A program made the position numbers and the translations under genes. 40,553 nt of DNA from Sulfurimonas sp. (GTDB lineage Bacteria; Campylobacterota; Campylobacteria; Campylobacterales; Sulfurimonadaceae): contig NZ_JABIOQ010000007.1 in NCBI RefSeq assembly GCF_018698455.1, positions 1 through 40,553 of the forward strand. Reading direction: 5' to 3'. The notes beneath the pieces are model-generated. The model was not told the origin of the DNA. It searched no databases and saw nothing but the letters and a program-made list of their open reading frames with translations. How positions within the stretch are numbered: the stretch's first letter is position 1; the number at the start of each line of letters is the position of its first letter. Positions 25,561 through 33,100 of this stretch are shown here, piece after piece.

Positions 25561-26050
25561 ATGAAAATATATGCACCATGGGGAAAAGCCTTCAATAAAG
25601 TCGCAACACCATTTGAACACTTTATTCATGCTCAGACTACAACTGGTTTAGTTTTGATAGTCATGACTTTTATCGCACTTTTACTTGCCAACACTCCTTT
25701 GACTGAAACATATGTCCACTTTTTTCATATGAAAGTAGACCTTTGTGTTGGTTCTTGGTATCTCTCTCATACTGTACATCATTGGATAAACGATGGTCTC
25801 ATGGCTATTTTTTTCTTTATGTTGGACTTGAAATAAAACGCGAAGCTTTAATGGGAGAGCTCTTGTTACTTTTCTTGTAGCTCTTGCTATTGTAGATGAT
25901 ATTGGTGCTGTAATTGTCATAGCTGATTTAGCATATTTAGGTAACGAATCATGAATCTCTCAAGCTGAAATTGGAATACTCTGTGCCTCTCTATTTGCAG
26001 GAGTATTTGGATATATTTGGTTACATTATGTAGCTAAGAGCGAAATTTAA
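25561..26050 (+). pseudogene. nhaA: nhaA Na+/H+ antiporter pseudogene with two internal deletions
   Basis: The N-terminal 80-90 residues of NhaA are present (FEHFIHAQTTTGLVLIVMTF, WINDGLMAIFFFM). A 1-base deletion then shifts the frame at about 25822; the correct continuation GLEIKREALMGEL is readable in the next frame. Next comes a jump to FLVALAIVDDIGAVIVIA, the Asp-Asp ion-binding segment of helix V. A second jump leads to LAYLGNES, a TGA, and ISQAEIGILCASLFAGVFGYIWL, the last helix. About 60 and 165 residues of the E. coli protein (388 residues) are missing at the two joins. The gene cannot make a working antiporter. It follows the GGDEF gene by 44 bases. Confidence 0.88.
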
Positions 26051-26053
26051 TCT

Positions 26054-27052
26054 TTAAAAACTAATAACTGCTCCATCAAAATGAAAGTCCAATTCAGAAG
26101 AAGCCTCTCTATAAAGAAGAGGACTATCTAAGTCTACATACTTTATAACATCTCTATAGTTAAATGCGAGGTACAGAGCTGCATTTATAGAGTATGGTCC
26201 TTCGAGCATAGAACCTAACATACAGTCTATACCTTTTTCTCGTGCATACTCTAGAATCTCTACGGCCTTACTTACACCACCACATTTCATAAGTTTGATA
26301 TTTATCATGTCTGCACTTTTAGACTCTACAATTGTTTTCACCTCATCAAGTGTAAATGCAGACTCATCTGCTAATAAAGGAGTTTTTGTAGCGTTTCTAA
26401 TCTCTTTGAGACCCTTTAGGTCACTTGCCACAACTGGCTGTTCTATAAGTTCTAAGCCTAAATCATCCGTCGCGTTTACATACAGAAGTGAATCTTCTAA
26501 ACTCCAGGCTTGATTCGCATCTATGAGTAGTCTTGCATTTTGTAATTTTGTTGAGAATTCTTTTGTAACTTCTATAGCATGGTTGATGTCCTTGCCAAGT
26601 TTTACTTTTAGTATATCCATACCTCGACAGAGAGCATCTTTTGCATCGCTCAGCATTCTCTCTTTTGGATTAAAGCTTATAGTTATATCTGTTTTGATAC
26701 TCTCAAAATTCTCCAGTTTAAAGTAACCCATTAGAGAGAGTATTGCTATATCAAGAGAGGCTTTTGCACTTGAACCAATAGATGAATTATGTAGTGCAGT
26801 CATTGCATCTTGGAGTTGTAAGCCGATAAGTTCATCCTTAATACTCTTGATGGAATGAAGTATAGTTTCTATGTCTTCGCCTGTAATGGCAAAAGTAGCA
26901 GGTGCTTCACCTATACCAATACTTCTATCACTACATTCTATACTAACACGCACAAACTCAATGTCTTCTACTCGTCTTAAAGCAGTGATAAATGGTGTTT
27001 TAAGGGCAATGTATTTTACCTCTGTTGTTATTGTAGATATTATTTTATTCAT
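26054..27052 (-). CDS. Dipeptide epimerase, enolase superfamily (L-Ala-D/L-Glu epimerase-like)
   Basis: A 332-residue member of the muconate-lactonizing subgroup. Catalytic residues are readable: Lys149-x-Lys151 in ILKVKLGKD, metal ligands Asp178 (LIDANQAW), Glu204 (ELIEQP) and Asp229 (LLADES), and Lys253 in INIKLMKCGG. The C-terminal GSMLEGPYSINAALYLA is the dipeptide-epimerase type. The family converts L-Ala-D-Glu from peptidoglycan to L-Ala-L-Glu for reuse. Exact dipeptide specificity is not readable. The ATG directly follows the stop of the upstream DUF819 gene (TAAATG), so the two are coupled. Confidence 0.92.
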   Translation of the reverse strand: MNKIISTITTEVKYIALKTPFITALRRVEDIEFVRVSIECSDRSIGIGEAPATFAITGEDIETILHSIKSIKDELIGLQLQDAMTALHNSSIGSSAKASLDIAILSLMGYFKLENFESIKTDITISFNPKERMLSDAKDALCRGMDILKVKLGKDINHAIEVTKEFSTKLQNARLLIDANQAWSLEDSLLYVNATDDLGLELIEQPVVASDLKGLKEIRNATKTPLLADESAFTLDEVKTIVESKSADMINIKLMKCGGVSKAVEILEYAREKGIDCMLGSMLEGPYSINAALYLAFNYRDVIKYVDLDSPLLYREASSELDFHFDGAVISF

Positions 27053-28183
27053 TTAGCTTGTTATTCCTATTAAAATATTTCCTACCAGTAATCCACCAAA
27101 CGTACCTATGATATACCCCATGATTGCCATAAGCACACCTACACTCACAAGGTTCTTATTATAAGTTGCTGCAAGTATGGGAGCTGAAGCTACTCCTCCT
27201 ATATTTGAAAGTGAAGCGACTGCTATTGAAAACAGATCAAGTTTAAAAACCTTTGCCCCCACAATCATAATAGCCGCATGAATAGCTAAAATACTAAAAC
27301 CTGCTCCAACATAAACACCCAGTCCACTAAAACTTTGGATAACTGCCTTTGAACCGATGAGAGCTATAATTATATAGAGCATAGAAGTAGCCACCTCACT
27401 CGATCCATTTAAATCTTTTAATTTTGTAAATGAAGCCCCAATTCCTAAGAGAGTCGCCATGATAACAGTTGTTGTGGGCGTGTTTAGTATTGAGATTATT
27501 GTACTTATATATTGTGCTAAAAAAGAAGCTACTAGAGATAAAAGAATTAAAAGCCAGTACCGCTTAGCTCCCATATTACAAGCACATGCTATATCACTTA
27601 CATAGGCTAAATTCGTATCACTTGAAGTAAATTTGTTAAAGTACTTTGCAAAAGGAACAAGAAAAAGAAGTAACATCACCCATAGGGTATAATTTACACT
27701 ATCGACAACAAAAGCATAAGCAAAAGCTTCTTCACTTACTCCAAGTGCGGAACCCACAGCTATCATATTTGCTGTACCGCCCATCCAACTTCCCGCAAGT
27801 GCTCCAAATGCAGCTGACATTTCAGGTGAAAAATTAAATATTATTGCAACTACTATAAATCCAATACCTAGAGATAAGACAGCTAAGACATAAGCTATCA
27901 GTAAAGATTTTCCAAGTTTGAAAAAGTGTTTAAAATCAATACGCATAAGCATCAAAAAAAGCATCGCAGGGAGTAAGTTTGACTTTGTTAGCTTATATAT
28001 GGAATTCACTTCTTCGTTGAACTCAAAAACACCACTTGTAGCGAGTATCATGCTTGAAGCATATATCATGACAATAGCTGGAACTAGCTTGAAAACTCTA
28101 AATTTAAGTTTTGTCTCAATACTGTATAAAGCAGTAGCTATAAATGCAAGAGTCAAAAGGTATATATACGGATTACTAATCAA
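27053..28183 (-). CDS. DUF819-family membrane protein
   Basis: A 376-residue protein with about ten membrane helices. It carries the family's conserved FGALAGSWMGGTANMIAVGSAL in the middle, matched near the end by ASLSNIGGVASAPILAATYN. These two inverted-looking segments recall ion- or acid-coupled transporters. DUF819 (YjcL-like) has no settled function. Coupling to a dipeptide epimerase (stop and start touching) suggests a role with muropeptides or dipeptides, possibly uptake (inference). The promoter lies in the 78-base gap shared with the PilZ gene. Confidence 0.85.
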   Translation of the reverse strand: MISNPYIYLLTLAFIATALYSIETKLKFRVFKLVPAIVMIYASSMILATSGVFEFNEEVNSIYKLTKSNLLPAMLFLMLMRIDFKHFFKLGKSLLIAYVLAVLSLGIGFIVVAIIFNFSPEMSAAFGALAGSWMGGTANMIAVGSALGVSEEAFAYAFVVDSVNYTLWVMLLLFLVPFAKYFNKFTSSDTNLAYVSDIACACNMGAKRYWLLILLSLVASFLAQYISTIISILNTPTTTVIMATLLGIGASFTKLKDLNGSSEVATSMLYIIIALIGSKAVIQSFSGLGVYVGAGFSILAIHAAIMIVGAKVFKLDLFSIAVASLSNIGGVASAPILAATYNKNLVSVGVLMAIMGYIIGTFGGLLVGNILIGITS

Positions 28184-28225
28184 ATTGTTGCCTATATTTT
28201 TTTATAAGTTTAGCGAACTATCTGT

Positions 28226-28231
28226 TATAAT
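28226..28231 (+). promoter_or_regulatory. -10 box of the PilZ-domain gene
   Basis: TATAAT in ctgttataatatat, 30 bases before the first possible ATG (28262). Confidence 0.5.
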
Positions 28232-28261
28232 ATATACAAGATAATAAAATAATTCACAAAG

Positions 28262-29290
28262 ATGGAACATATGGATAATTTAGAAGCTTTTAATTTACTC
28301 GGGAATGGTGTTATAACCTTTAAAAATAAAAAGATTGAACATATAAACCAGTATATGTTAGAAGTCCTAAACATTGAATTTCTTAGCAAGAAAAATGGCA
28401 TTGATATTTTTCTCAAAACTATTAATATAGAAAATGAAGAAAATCTATTTTTGTTTTTCTGTAACTACGAGTATTTTAAATATATCGGTAAAACAATTAT
28501 TATCTCACAAAAAAAATATGATAATTTAGACATATTCTCATTTATGCTAATCACTCATTCTTTGCTCGGTACGATACAAAACTATGAGAAAGAGCACGTG
28601 CTAGATCACAAGAAAGTTGACACAATAAATATTGATTCTAAAGTCGCAAAATTTTATAAAGTTAATGAAATATCGCAAATAACAGTATTGACTTTATATA
28701 AAGGTCTTCCTTTAAAAAATCTTGGTAAGATTCTTAGGCTAAGTGAAAACTCTATAGAGATATTAGTAGACCATAAGCATCATATTTCACTCCTCCAAAG
28801 TGATGATATTTTACTTATTTCTAATACTAAAAGAGGGAAATTTGTTGTTCATGGGCATGTTGCCAATACACATGAGAATATCTTTACAATTAATAATTTT
28901 GTTTTAGTAAAAAAAGATGCGCACCTAAGACAATCTATTAGAATAAAGCCTACGTTTAAAGTAATTGTAGAAGTTACAGATACTAATTATAAAGTTTTAG
29001 AGTTTACAGTACACGATTTATCAGAAAAAGGTATTAGTATAGCTATATCCAAAGAAGAAGAAGAATTTTTAAAAAATAAAACTTCAATGTCAATTACTCT
29101 TTATGAAGATAAACTCCCTATTCAAACAAAGTATCTTAAAACTATTTATAATAAAGACGGGCAAGTAATAAAAATCATATTTTTAATTATAAGTATAAAT
29201 AAAAGTAGTAAAAAAATTCATGAATACCTTACTAAACAGCAAAATAATATTATTAATGAAGTGCATAACTATGCAACAAGCAATGAATAA
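28262..29290 (+). CDS. PilZ-domain protein with PAS-like N-terminus
   Basis: A cytoplasmic 342-residue protein. Residues about 8-60 look like a short PAS domain (LLGNGVITFKNKKIEHINQYM). Residues about 120-215 are beta-rich and resemble the YcgR/PilZN split barrel. Residues about 218-330 form a PilZ domain with the c-di-GMP contacts Arg223-x3-Arg227 (RQSIR) and Asp252-x-Ser254-x2-Gly257 (DLSEKG). It should bind c-di-GMP, and its output is unknown. The diguanylate cyclase at 24269-25516 is a nearby source. The start could be the first ATG or the one 9 bases later; neither has a strong ribosome binding site. Confidence 0.82.
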   Translation: MEHMDNLEAFNLLGNGVITFKNKKIEHINQYMLEVLNIEFLSKKNGIDIFLKTINIENEENLFLFFCNYEYFKYIGKTIIISQKKYDNLDIFSFMLITHSLLGTIQNYEKEHVLDHKKVDTINIDSKVAKFYKVNEISQITVLTLYKGLPLKNLGKILRLSENSIEILVDHKHHISLLQSDDILLISNTKRGKFVVHGHVANTHENIFTINNFVLVKKDAHLRQSIRIKPTFKVIVEVTDTNYKVLEFTVHDLSEKGISIAISKEEEEFLKNKTSMSITLYEDKLPIQTKYLKTIYNKDGQVIKIIFLIISINKSSKKIHEYLTKQQNNIINEVHNYATSNE

Positions 29291-29326
29291 CAAGATATTC
29301 GACATTTAAATAAAAAAGGCTAAACA

Positions 29327-30070
29327 TTGGCAGCAAAATATATAATTCTAGACACAGAAACAACAGGCACAGGAGACAATGACCGCGTTATACAATTAGG
29401 TTATATCGTTCTTGGTACTAAACCCATAGAAGTTCATAATGAATTCAACTCTACTGATGTTCCAATAAATTTTGGGGCAATGGAAGTGCATGGAATTACT
29501 CCGGACTTACTTGAAGGAAAACCTGAGTGTACGGAGACTTCTGCATATAAAAGGCTCCTCGATCTCAATAATAACGAAAATTATCTCATCATTCATAATG
29601 CACCATTTGATGTTAAAATGCTTCAAAAAGAGGGCTTTACTCCCCAAATGAAGATTATAGATACACTGAGAGTAGCAAAACATATACTTCCAGATGAAGA
29701 TGCTCACAGACTTCAATATTTTAGATATAAAATGGAACTATACAAAGAAGAAGAGAAAGAAGCAGCAGCTCTTGGTGTAGTTGTAAAGGCTCATGATGCG
29801 ATAGGTGATGTTCTTGTTCTAAAGTTACTCCTTTCAAAACTAAAAGAGAGCGTTACTCTACTTTATCCTAGAGAAAATCCAGTGGAAAAAATGGTCGACC
29901 TTACTAGTACACCTATATTAGTCAAAACATTTAGGTTTGGAAAACATAAGGGAAAAGAGTTAGTCGAAGTAGCGAGAGAAGATGCTGGCTACCTAAGATG
30001 GATGCTAAGCTCCATGGATAACCTCGATGATGACATGAAGTACTCTATAAATATTGCATTGGGTCAATAG
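29327..30070 (+). CDS. DEDDh 3'-5' exonuclease, ExoX-like
   Basis: A DnaQ-type exonuclease of 247 residues. Exo I is YIILDTETTGTG, Exo II the HNAPFDVKML region and Exo III HDAIGDVLVLKLL, giving the full DEDDh set. A C-terminal module of about 45 residues, FRFGKHKGKELVEVAREDAGYLRWML, is the ExoX-like C-terminal domain also found in small stand-alone proteins. It may process DNA ends or act in repair. The start is TTG (29327-29329) behind aaaaaaggc; no ATG is available before the first Exo motif. The end overlaps the convergent antiporter gene by 26 bases. Confidence 0.9.
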   Translation: MAAKYIILDTETTGTGDNDRVIQLGYIVLGTKPIEVHNEFNSTDVPINFGAMEVHGITPDLLEGKPECTETSAYKRLLDLNNNENYLIIHNAPFDVKMLQKEGFTPQMKIIDTLRVAKHILPDEDAHRLQYFRYKMELYKEEEKEAAALGVVVKAHDAIGDVLVLKLLLSKLKESVTLLYPRENPVEKMVDLTSTPILVKTFRFGKHKGKELVEVAREDAGYLRWMLSSMDNLDDDMKYSINIALGQ

Positions 30071-31382
30071 CAAAAATAATAAATAAACTTAATGCGATTA
30101 CTCCACTGATAAGTGCATAAGGTAGTTGTGTTTTCACATGATCCATCACTTCACAATCTGAAGCCATCGAAGAAATAATAGTAGTATCAGAAATAGGTGA
30201 ACAATGATCACCAAAGACACCTCCACTTATAACAGCTCCTATTGCTAAGGCTACATCAGTGTCCATACCTACTGCCATAGGAATGGCTATAGGTATCATA
30301 ATACTAAATGTTCCCCAAGATGTGCCTGTTGAAAATGACATCAAAGAACTTAGTAAAAAAATACTTCCTGCTAAAAAGTATGGATTTACATTCTCAGTAG
30401 CTAAAGTTGAAAGATAGACACCAGTTTTAAGTTCTCCTGTCACATTCCCGATTCCAAAGGCAAAGACTAATATAAATGAAATTGGAACAAAACTTTTTGC
30501 ACCTTTGTAAGCAGTACTACTCCACTCACGAAGGGATAAGTTCTTAGTACCCACATAGTAAAAAAGTATAAATACAAATGTACTTAACATAGTGTAAAAA
30601 ATAGAAGATGAACCACTTCCTTTGAGTATTTCACCATTACCCGTAATATATAAAAATACAAAGACTAAACTAACCATTAAAAAAATAGGTAAAAGCATAT
30701 AATACATACTTGAGGGTCGATGCTCTTTGTCTACATTTACTTTAGCTTTATAAACAGTTTCTTTCATAGCACCTATTTCAAAGTTGAAGTATATAAATGT
30801 AAATGTGACAATTAGTGCAGATATAGCATAGAAGTTATACATCAAAGAGTTTATTAAAAGTGTTGTTGAATTTTCCTGAATATATCCTTGAGATATTTGT
30901 GTATTTAACAATCCTAAAAGAAGTGCTCCGTAACCATTAAGTACTATAAGTGAGCCTATGGGTGCAGAAGTTGAGTCACATACAAAGGCTAACTTTTCAT
31001 GAGGTATTTTGTATTTATCGCAGAGTGGTTTTCCAACTGCTCCCGAAACAAGTGCTGTTATTGAAGTTTCAACAAATATAACAACACCTAAAATATAACT
31101 AACCATCAATGCTGAACGCTCAGATTTAATTATCTTTTTTTGATGTAACATGAAATTCACAAAACCATGTACTCCACCGCTCTTTTGAATAAGTGCCATA
31201 ATTGCACCTGCTAAAATAACAAAAGCCAAGGTTTTAAGTATCCATCCTTCACTTAGTAAAAAAGTAAAAAGAGTATATAAGGCTTCAAGTGATGCAAGAA
31301 CATCATAATTATTAAGTATGAAAAGACCGACACAAATACCACTAAACAAGGATACAATCACATTCTTTGTGTAAAGTGCCAA
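30045..31382 (-). CDS. NhaC-type Na+/H+ antiporter family protein
   Basis: A 445-residue inner-membrane protein with about eleven helices. It has the family signature GGVFGDHCSPISDTTIISSMAS near residue 400 and the paired FSTGTSWGTFSIMIPIAIPMA before it. The N-terminal GAIMALIQKSGGVHG matches the same family. NhaC-type proteins exchange Na+ for H+, or in some members malate/lactate or amines, so the substrate is not fixed. It may compensate for the decayed nhaA 4 kb away (inference). It lies 57 bases downstream of the GNAT gene. Confidence 0.88.
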   Translation of the reverse strand: MALYTKNVIVSLFSGICVGLFILNNYDVLASLEALYTLFTFLLSEGWILKTLAFVILAGAIMALIQKSGGVHGFVNFMLHQKKIIKSERSALMVSYILGVVIFVETSITALVSGAVGKPLCDKYKIPHEKLAFVCDSTSAPIGSLIVLNGYGALLLGLLNTQISQGYIQENSTTLLINSLMYNFYAISALIVTFTFIYFNFEIGAMKETVYKAKVNVDKEHRPSSMYYMLLPIFLMVSLVFVFLYITGNGEILKGSGSSSIFYTMLSTFVFILFYYVGTKNLSLREWSSTAYKGAKSFVPISFILVFAFGIGNVTGELKTGVYLSTLATENVNPYFLAGSIFLLSSLMSFSTGTSWGTFSIMIPIAIPMAVGMDTDVALAIGAVISGGVFGDHCSPISDTTIISSMASDCEVMDHVKTQLPYALISGVIALSLFIIFAIDPMQYL

Positions 31383-31439
31383 GACAATAGCAAGGAGAGA
31401 AGGGAGTAAAGATAATGCAGAGAGTTCTATAAATATTTC

Positions 31440-32060
31440 CTAAAACTCTAAGGACAGTAGTACAAGACCAGCACGTCCAAACTTTTCTTTATAAAGTTCA
31501 CACTCTAGTTGAGAGACTTCTTTAAATCCAAGTTTTGTATAAAATAATTTTGCATCTAGAGAGCCTATTTCTATCATTGTTTGTGCGATTCTATAGCCTT
31601 TTAATCGTGCTGTTAAAAGTGATTTTTGCATCAATTCTTTTAAAATTCCTACATCTATAAAACCCTCAAGTTCTTCCATAAAGTCAAACATTAATGTTCT
31701 GTTATTTAAATTAAAATCACAACAGTACATAACAGAAAGAGCTTCATCCATTTCATCGACACCAATTTCTTGGAGTGCTTTTAAAAATGTTTCTTTAGTA
31801 GCTATTCTTGGTTCATAGCTACAAAGTGTTCCAACACTTTTCCCATCCATCTCTGCTATTAAAAAATTACTATAGTTACAGTGACTTTTTGCATTGGTAA
31901 CTGTTAGCTTTTCTAGATACTCTAAAATAACTTTATCATCGTTTGTTTTAAAAAGTAAATCGAAAAGACCATCTTTTTTTCCAGCACGTGAACTTTGTAA
32001 AATCATCTGTGCTAAAAATGAACTATCAATAACAGTAGCCTTACGTATTTTAATACCCAT
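31440..32060 (-). CDS. GNAT-family N-acetyltransferase
   Basis: About 206 residues with a GNAT fold. The beta1-alpha1 part is IRKATVIDSSFLAQMILQSS, the central strand FLIAEMDGKSVGTLCSYE, and the acetyl-CoA-binding helix region LLTARLKGYRIAQTMIEIGSLDAKLFYTKLGFKEV. The last motif (YxKLGF) is typical. The acceptor is unknown. I prefer ATG at 32058-32060. A TTG four codons upstream is in frame, with no better ribosome binding site. It is divergent from the L,D-transpeptidase gene and upstream of the antiporter gene. Confidence 0.8.
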   Translation of the reverse strand: MGIKIRKATVIDSSFLAQMILQSSRAGKKDGLFDLLFKTNDDKVILEYLEKLTVTNAKSHCNYSNFLIAEMDGKSVGTLCSYEPRIATKETFLKALQEIGVDEMDEALSVMYCCDFNLNNRTLMFDFMEELEGFIDVGILKELMQKSLLTARLKGYRIAQTMIEIGSLDAKLFYTKLGFKEVSQLECELYKEKFGRAGLVLLSLEF

Positions 32061-32088
32061 AATATTTTCCAATATTTAATTTAAATCA

Positions 32089-32094
32089 TATAAT
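32089..32094 (+). promoter_or_regulatory. -10 box of the L,D-transpeptidase gene
   Basis: TATAAT in atcatataatag, 19 bases before the ATG (32114), which leaves a leader of about 13 bases. Confidence 0.55.
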
Positions 32095-32113
32095 AGTAAT
32101 AGTACCATACTTT

Positions 32114-32785
32114 ATGATAAAAAGTTTCTTAATTTTACTAAATACCTCAATTTTACTATTTTCATCTCAACAAATACTTCTAGTTACTGCAGATGACTTC
32201 AACACGTCAAAAGCAAGCTTAAATTGTTATGAAGATGATAAACTAATTTTCTCTAATATAAAAGTGAATATTGGGAGGACGGGCTTAGCATGGGGGCTTG
32301 GGGACCATAGTATACAACATGACTCTAGAGAACCTATAAAATATGAAGGTGATGGGAAAGCCCCAATAGGTATCTTTAAGCTCACTGATATATTTGGATA
32401 CTCAAGTGTAAACAACTTTTCTTTACCCTATTTATATACATCAAAGGAACTTATCTGTGTTGATGACTCCAAATCAAACTTCTATAATCAAATCATTCAA
32501 GCACATGGAAATGAGAAAAGTTTTGAGTACATGAAACGCAAAGACTCACAATATACTTTAGGTGTGGTTATAGGGCATAATGGACAAGCTATTTCAAGAC
32601 GAGGTTCTTGTATATTTTTACATGTTCAAAAAGAGGAAGGTGCATCAACGGCTGGTTGCACATCGATGAAATATGGTGATTTAAAAAAGATAGTTAACTG
32701 GTTAGATAAAAAGAAAAAACCTCTTTTAATACAAGTACCAAAAAAGTATCTCCAAGAAGTGAAAGAACTTATTAAAAAGTTCTAG
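32114..32785 (+). CDS. L,D-transpeptidase (YkuD domain)
   Basis: A secreted or membrane-anchored enzyme of 223 residues. A signal segment covers about 1-20. The YkuD active site is HVQKEEGASTAGC with His170 and nucleophile Cys182, followed by TSMKYGDLKKIVNWL. Upstream GDGKAPIGIFKLTDIFGY is also typical. Such enzymes make meso-DAP cross-links in peptidoglycan, attach lipoproteins or trim stem peptides; in curved Campylobacterota related enzymes help set cell shape (family knowledge). It stands alone with its own promoter and fits the wall-turnover theme of the region. Confidence 0.9.
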   Translation: MIKSFLILLNTSILLFSSQQILLVTADDFNTSKASLNCYEDDKLIFSNIKVNIGRTGLAWGLGDHSIQHDSREPIKYEGDGKAPIGIFKLTDIFGYSSVNNFSLPYLYTSKELICVDDSKSNFYNQIIQAHGNEKSFEYMKRKDSQYTLGVVIGHNGQAISRRGSCIFLHVQKEEGASTAGCTSMKYGDLKKIVNWLDKKKKPLLIQVPKKYLQEVKELIKKF

Positions 32786-33035
32786 TCGTCATCCTCGTCT
32801 TCATTTTCATGTTATTATAAATATTTCAGACCTTGACTCAAAAGTTAGTGATTCATTTAGTCTTACCCTTCCCAATCACGTGTTTATAGTGTGTACATTA
32901 GTAACATGGATATCTCTCTATTTTTTACACATAAATACACTACACACATGGATTACAGCCGTTTCTATACCAATTTCAGTCATACACTAAATAAAAAAAT
33001 GTTATAAATTAAGCTCTCTATACATTAGATTTTTT
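32786..33035. other. 315-base gap with a possible membrane-protein remnant
   Basis: The gap runs from 32786 to the lipoprotein start at 33101. From 32811 to 32990 the plus frame is open for 60 codons without a good start. Its last part, FIVCTLVTWISLYFLHINTL and WITAVSIPISVIH, looks like a transmembrane fragment. The ending resembles the fourth helix region of RND efflux pumps, but the match is short and from memory. The rest is AT-rich with no recognisable gene. Confidence 0.25.
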
Positions 33036-33041
33036 TATAAT
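33036..33041 (+). promoter_or_regulatory. -10 box of the lipoprotein/FadL-like locus
   Basis: TATAAT after a run of six T. The expected leader is about 53 bases, with AAGGA at 33091-33095 just before the ATG. Confidence 0.6.
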
Positions 33042-33100
33042 ATATGAAATTTAAATATAGGGTTTTGTTATTTTAATGCAAAATTCTAGCAAGGAAACTC

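Noticed and set aside
25561-25836. A short intact 91-residue membrane protein
   Set aside because: It is only the N-terminal part of NhaA up to a frameshift; downstream NhaA pieces in other frames show that it is a broken gene.
32784-32812. Minus-strand reading that ends in an acidic NENEDEDDD-type tail, like the end of the gene at 37206
   Set aside because: Two stops lie immediately upstream in that frame, so there is no gene; similarity of a short low-complexity tail may be chance.
33031-33100. Runs of T and short repeats suggesting a phase-variable tract
   Set aside because: The longest T run is six to seven bases, too short to suggest phase variation in this AT-rich DNA.
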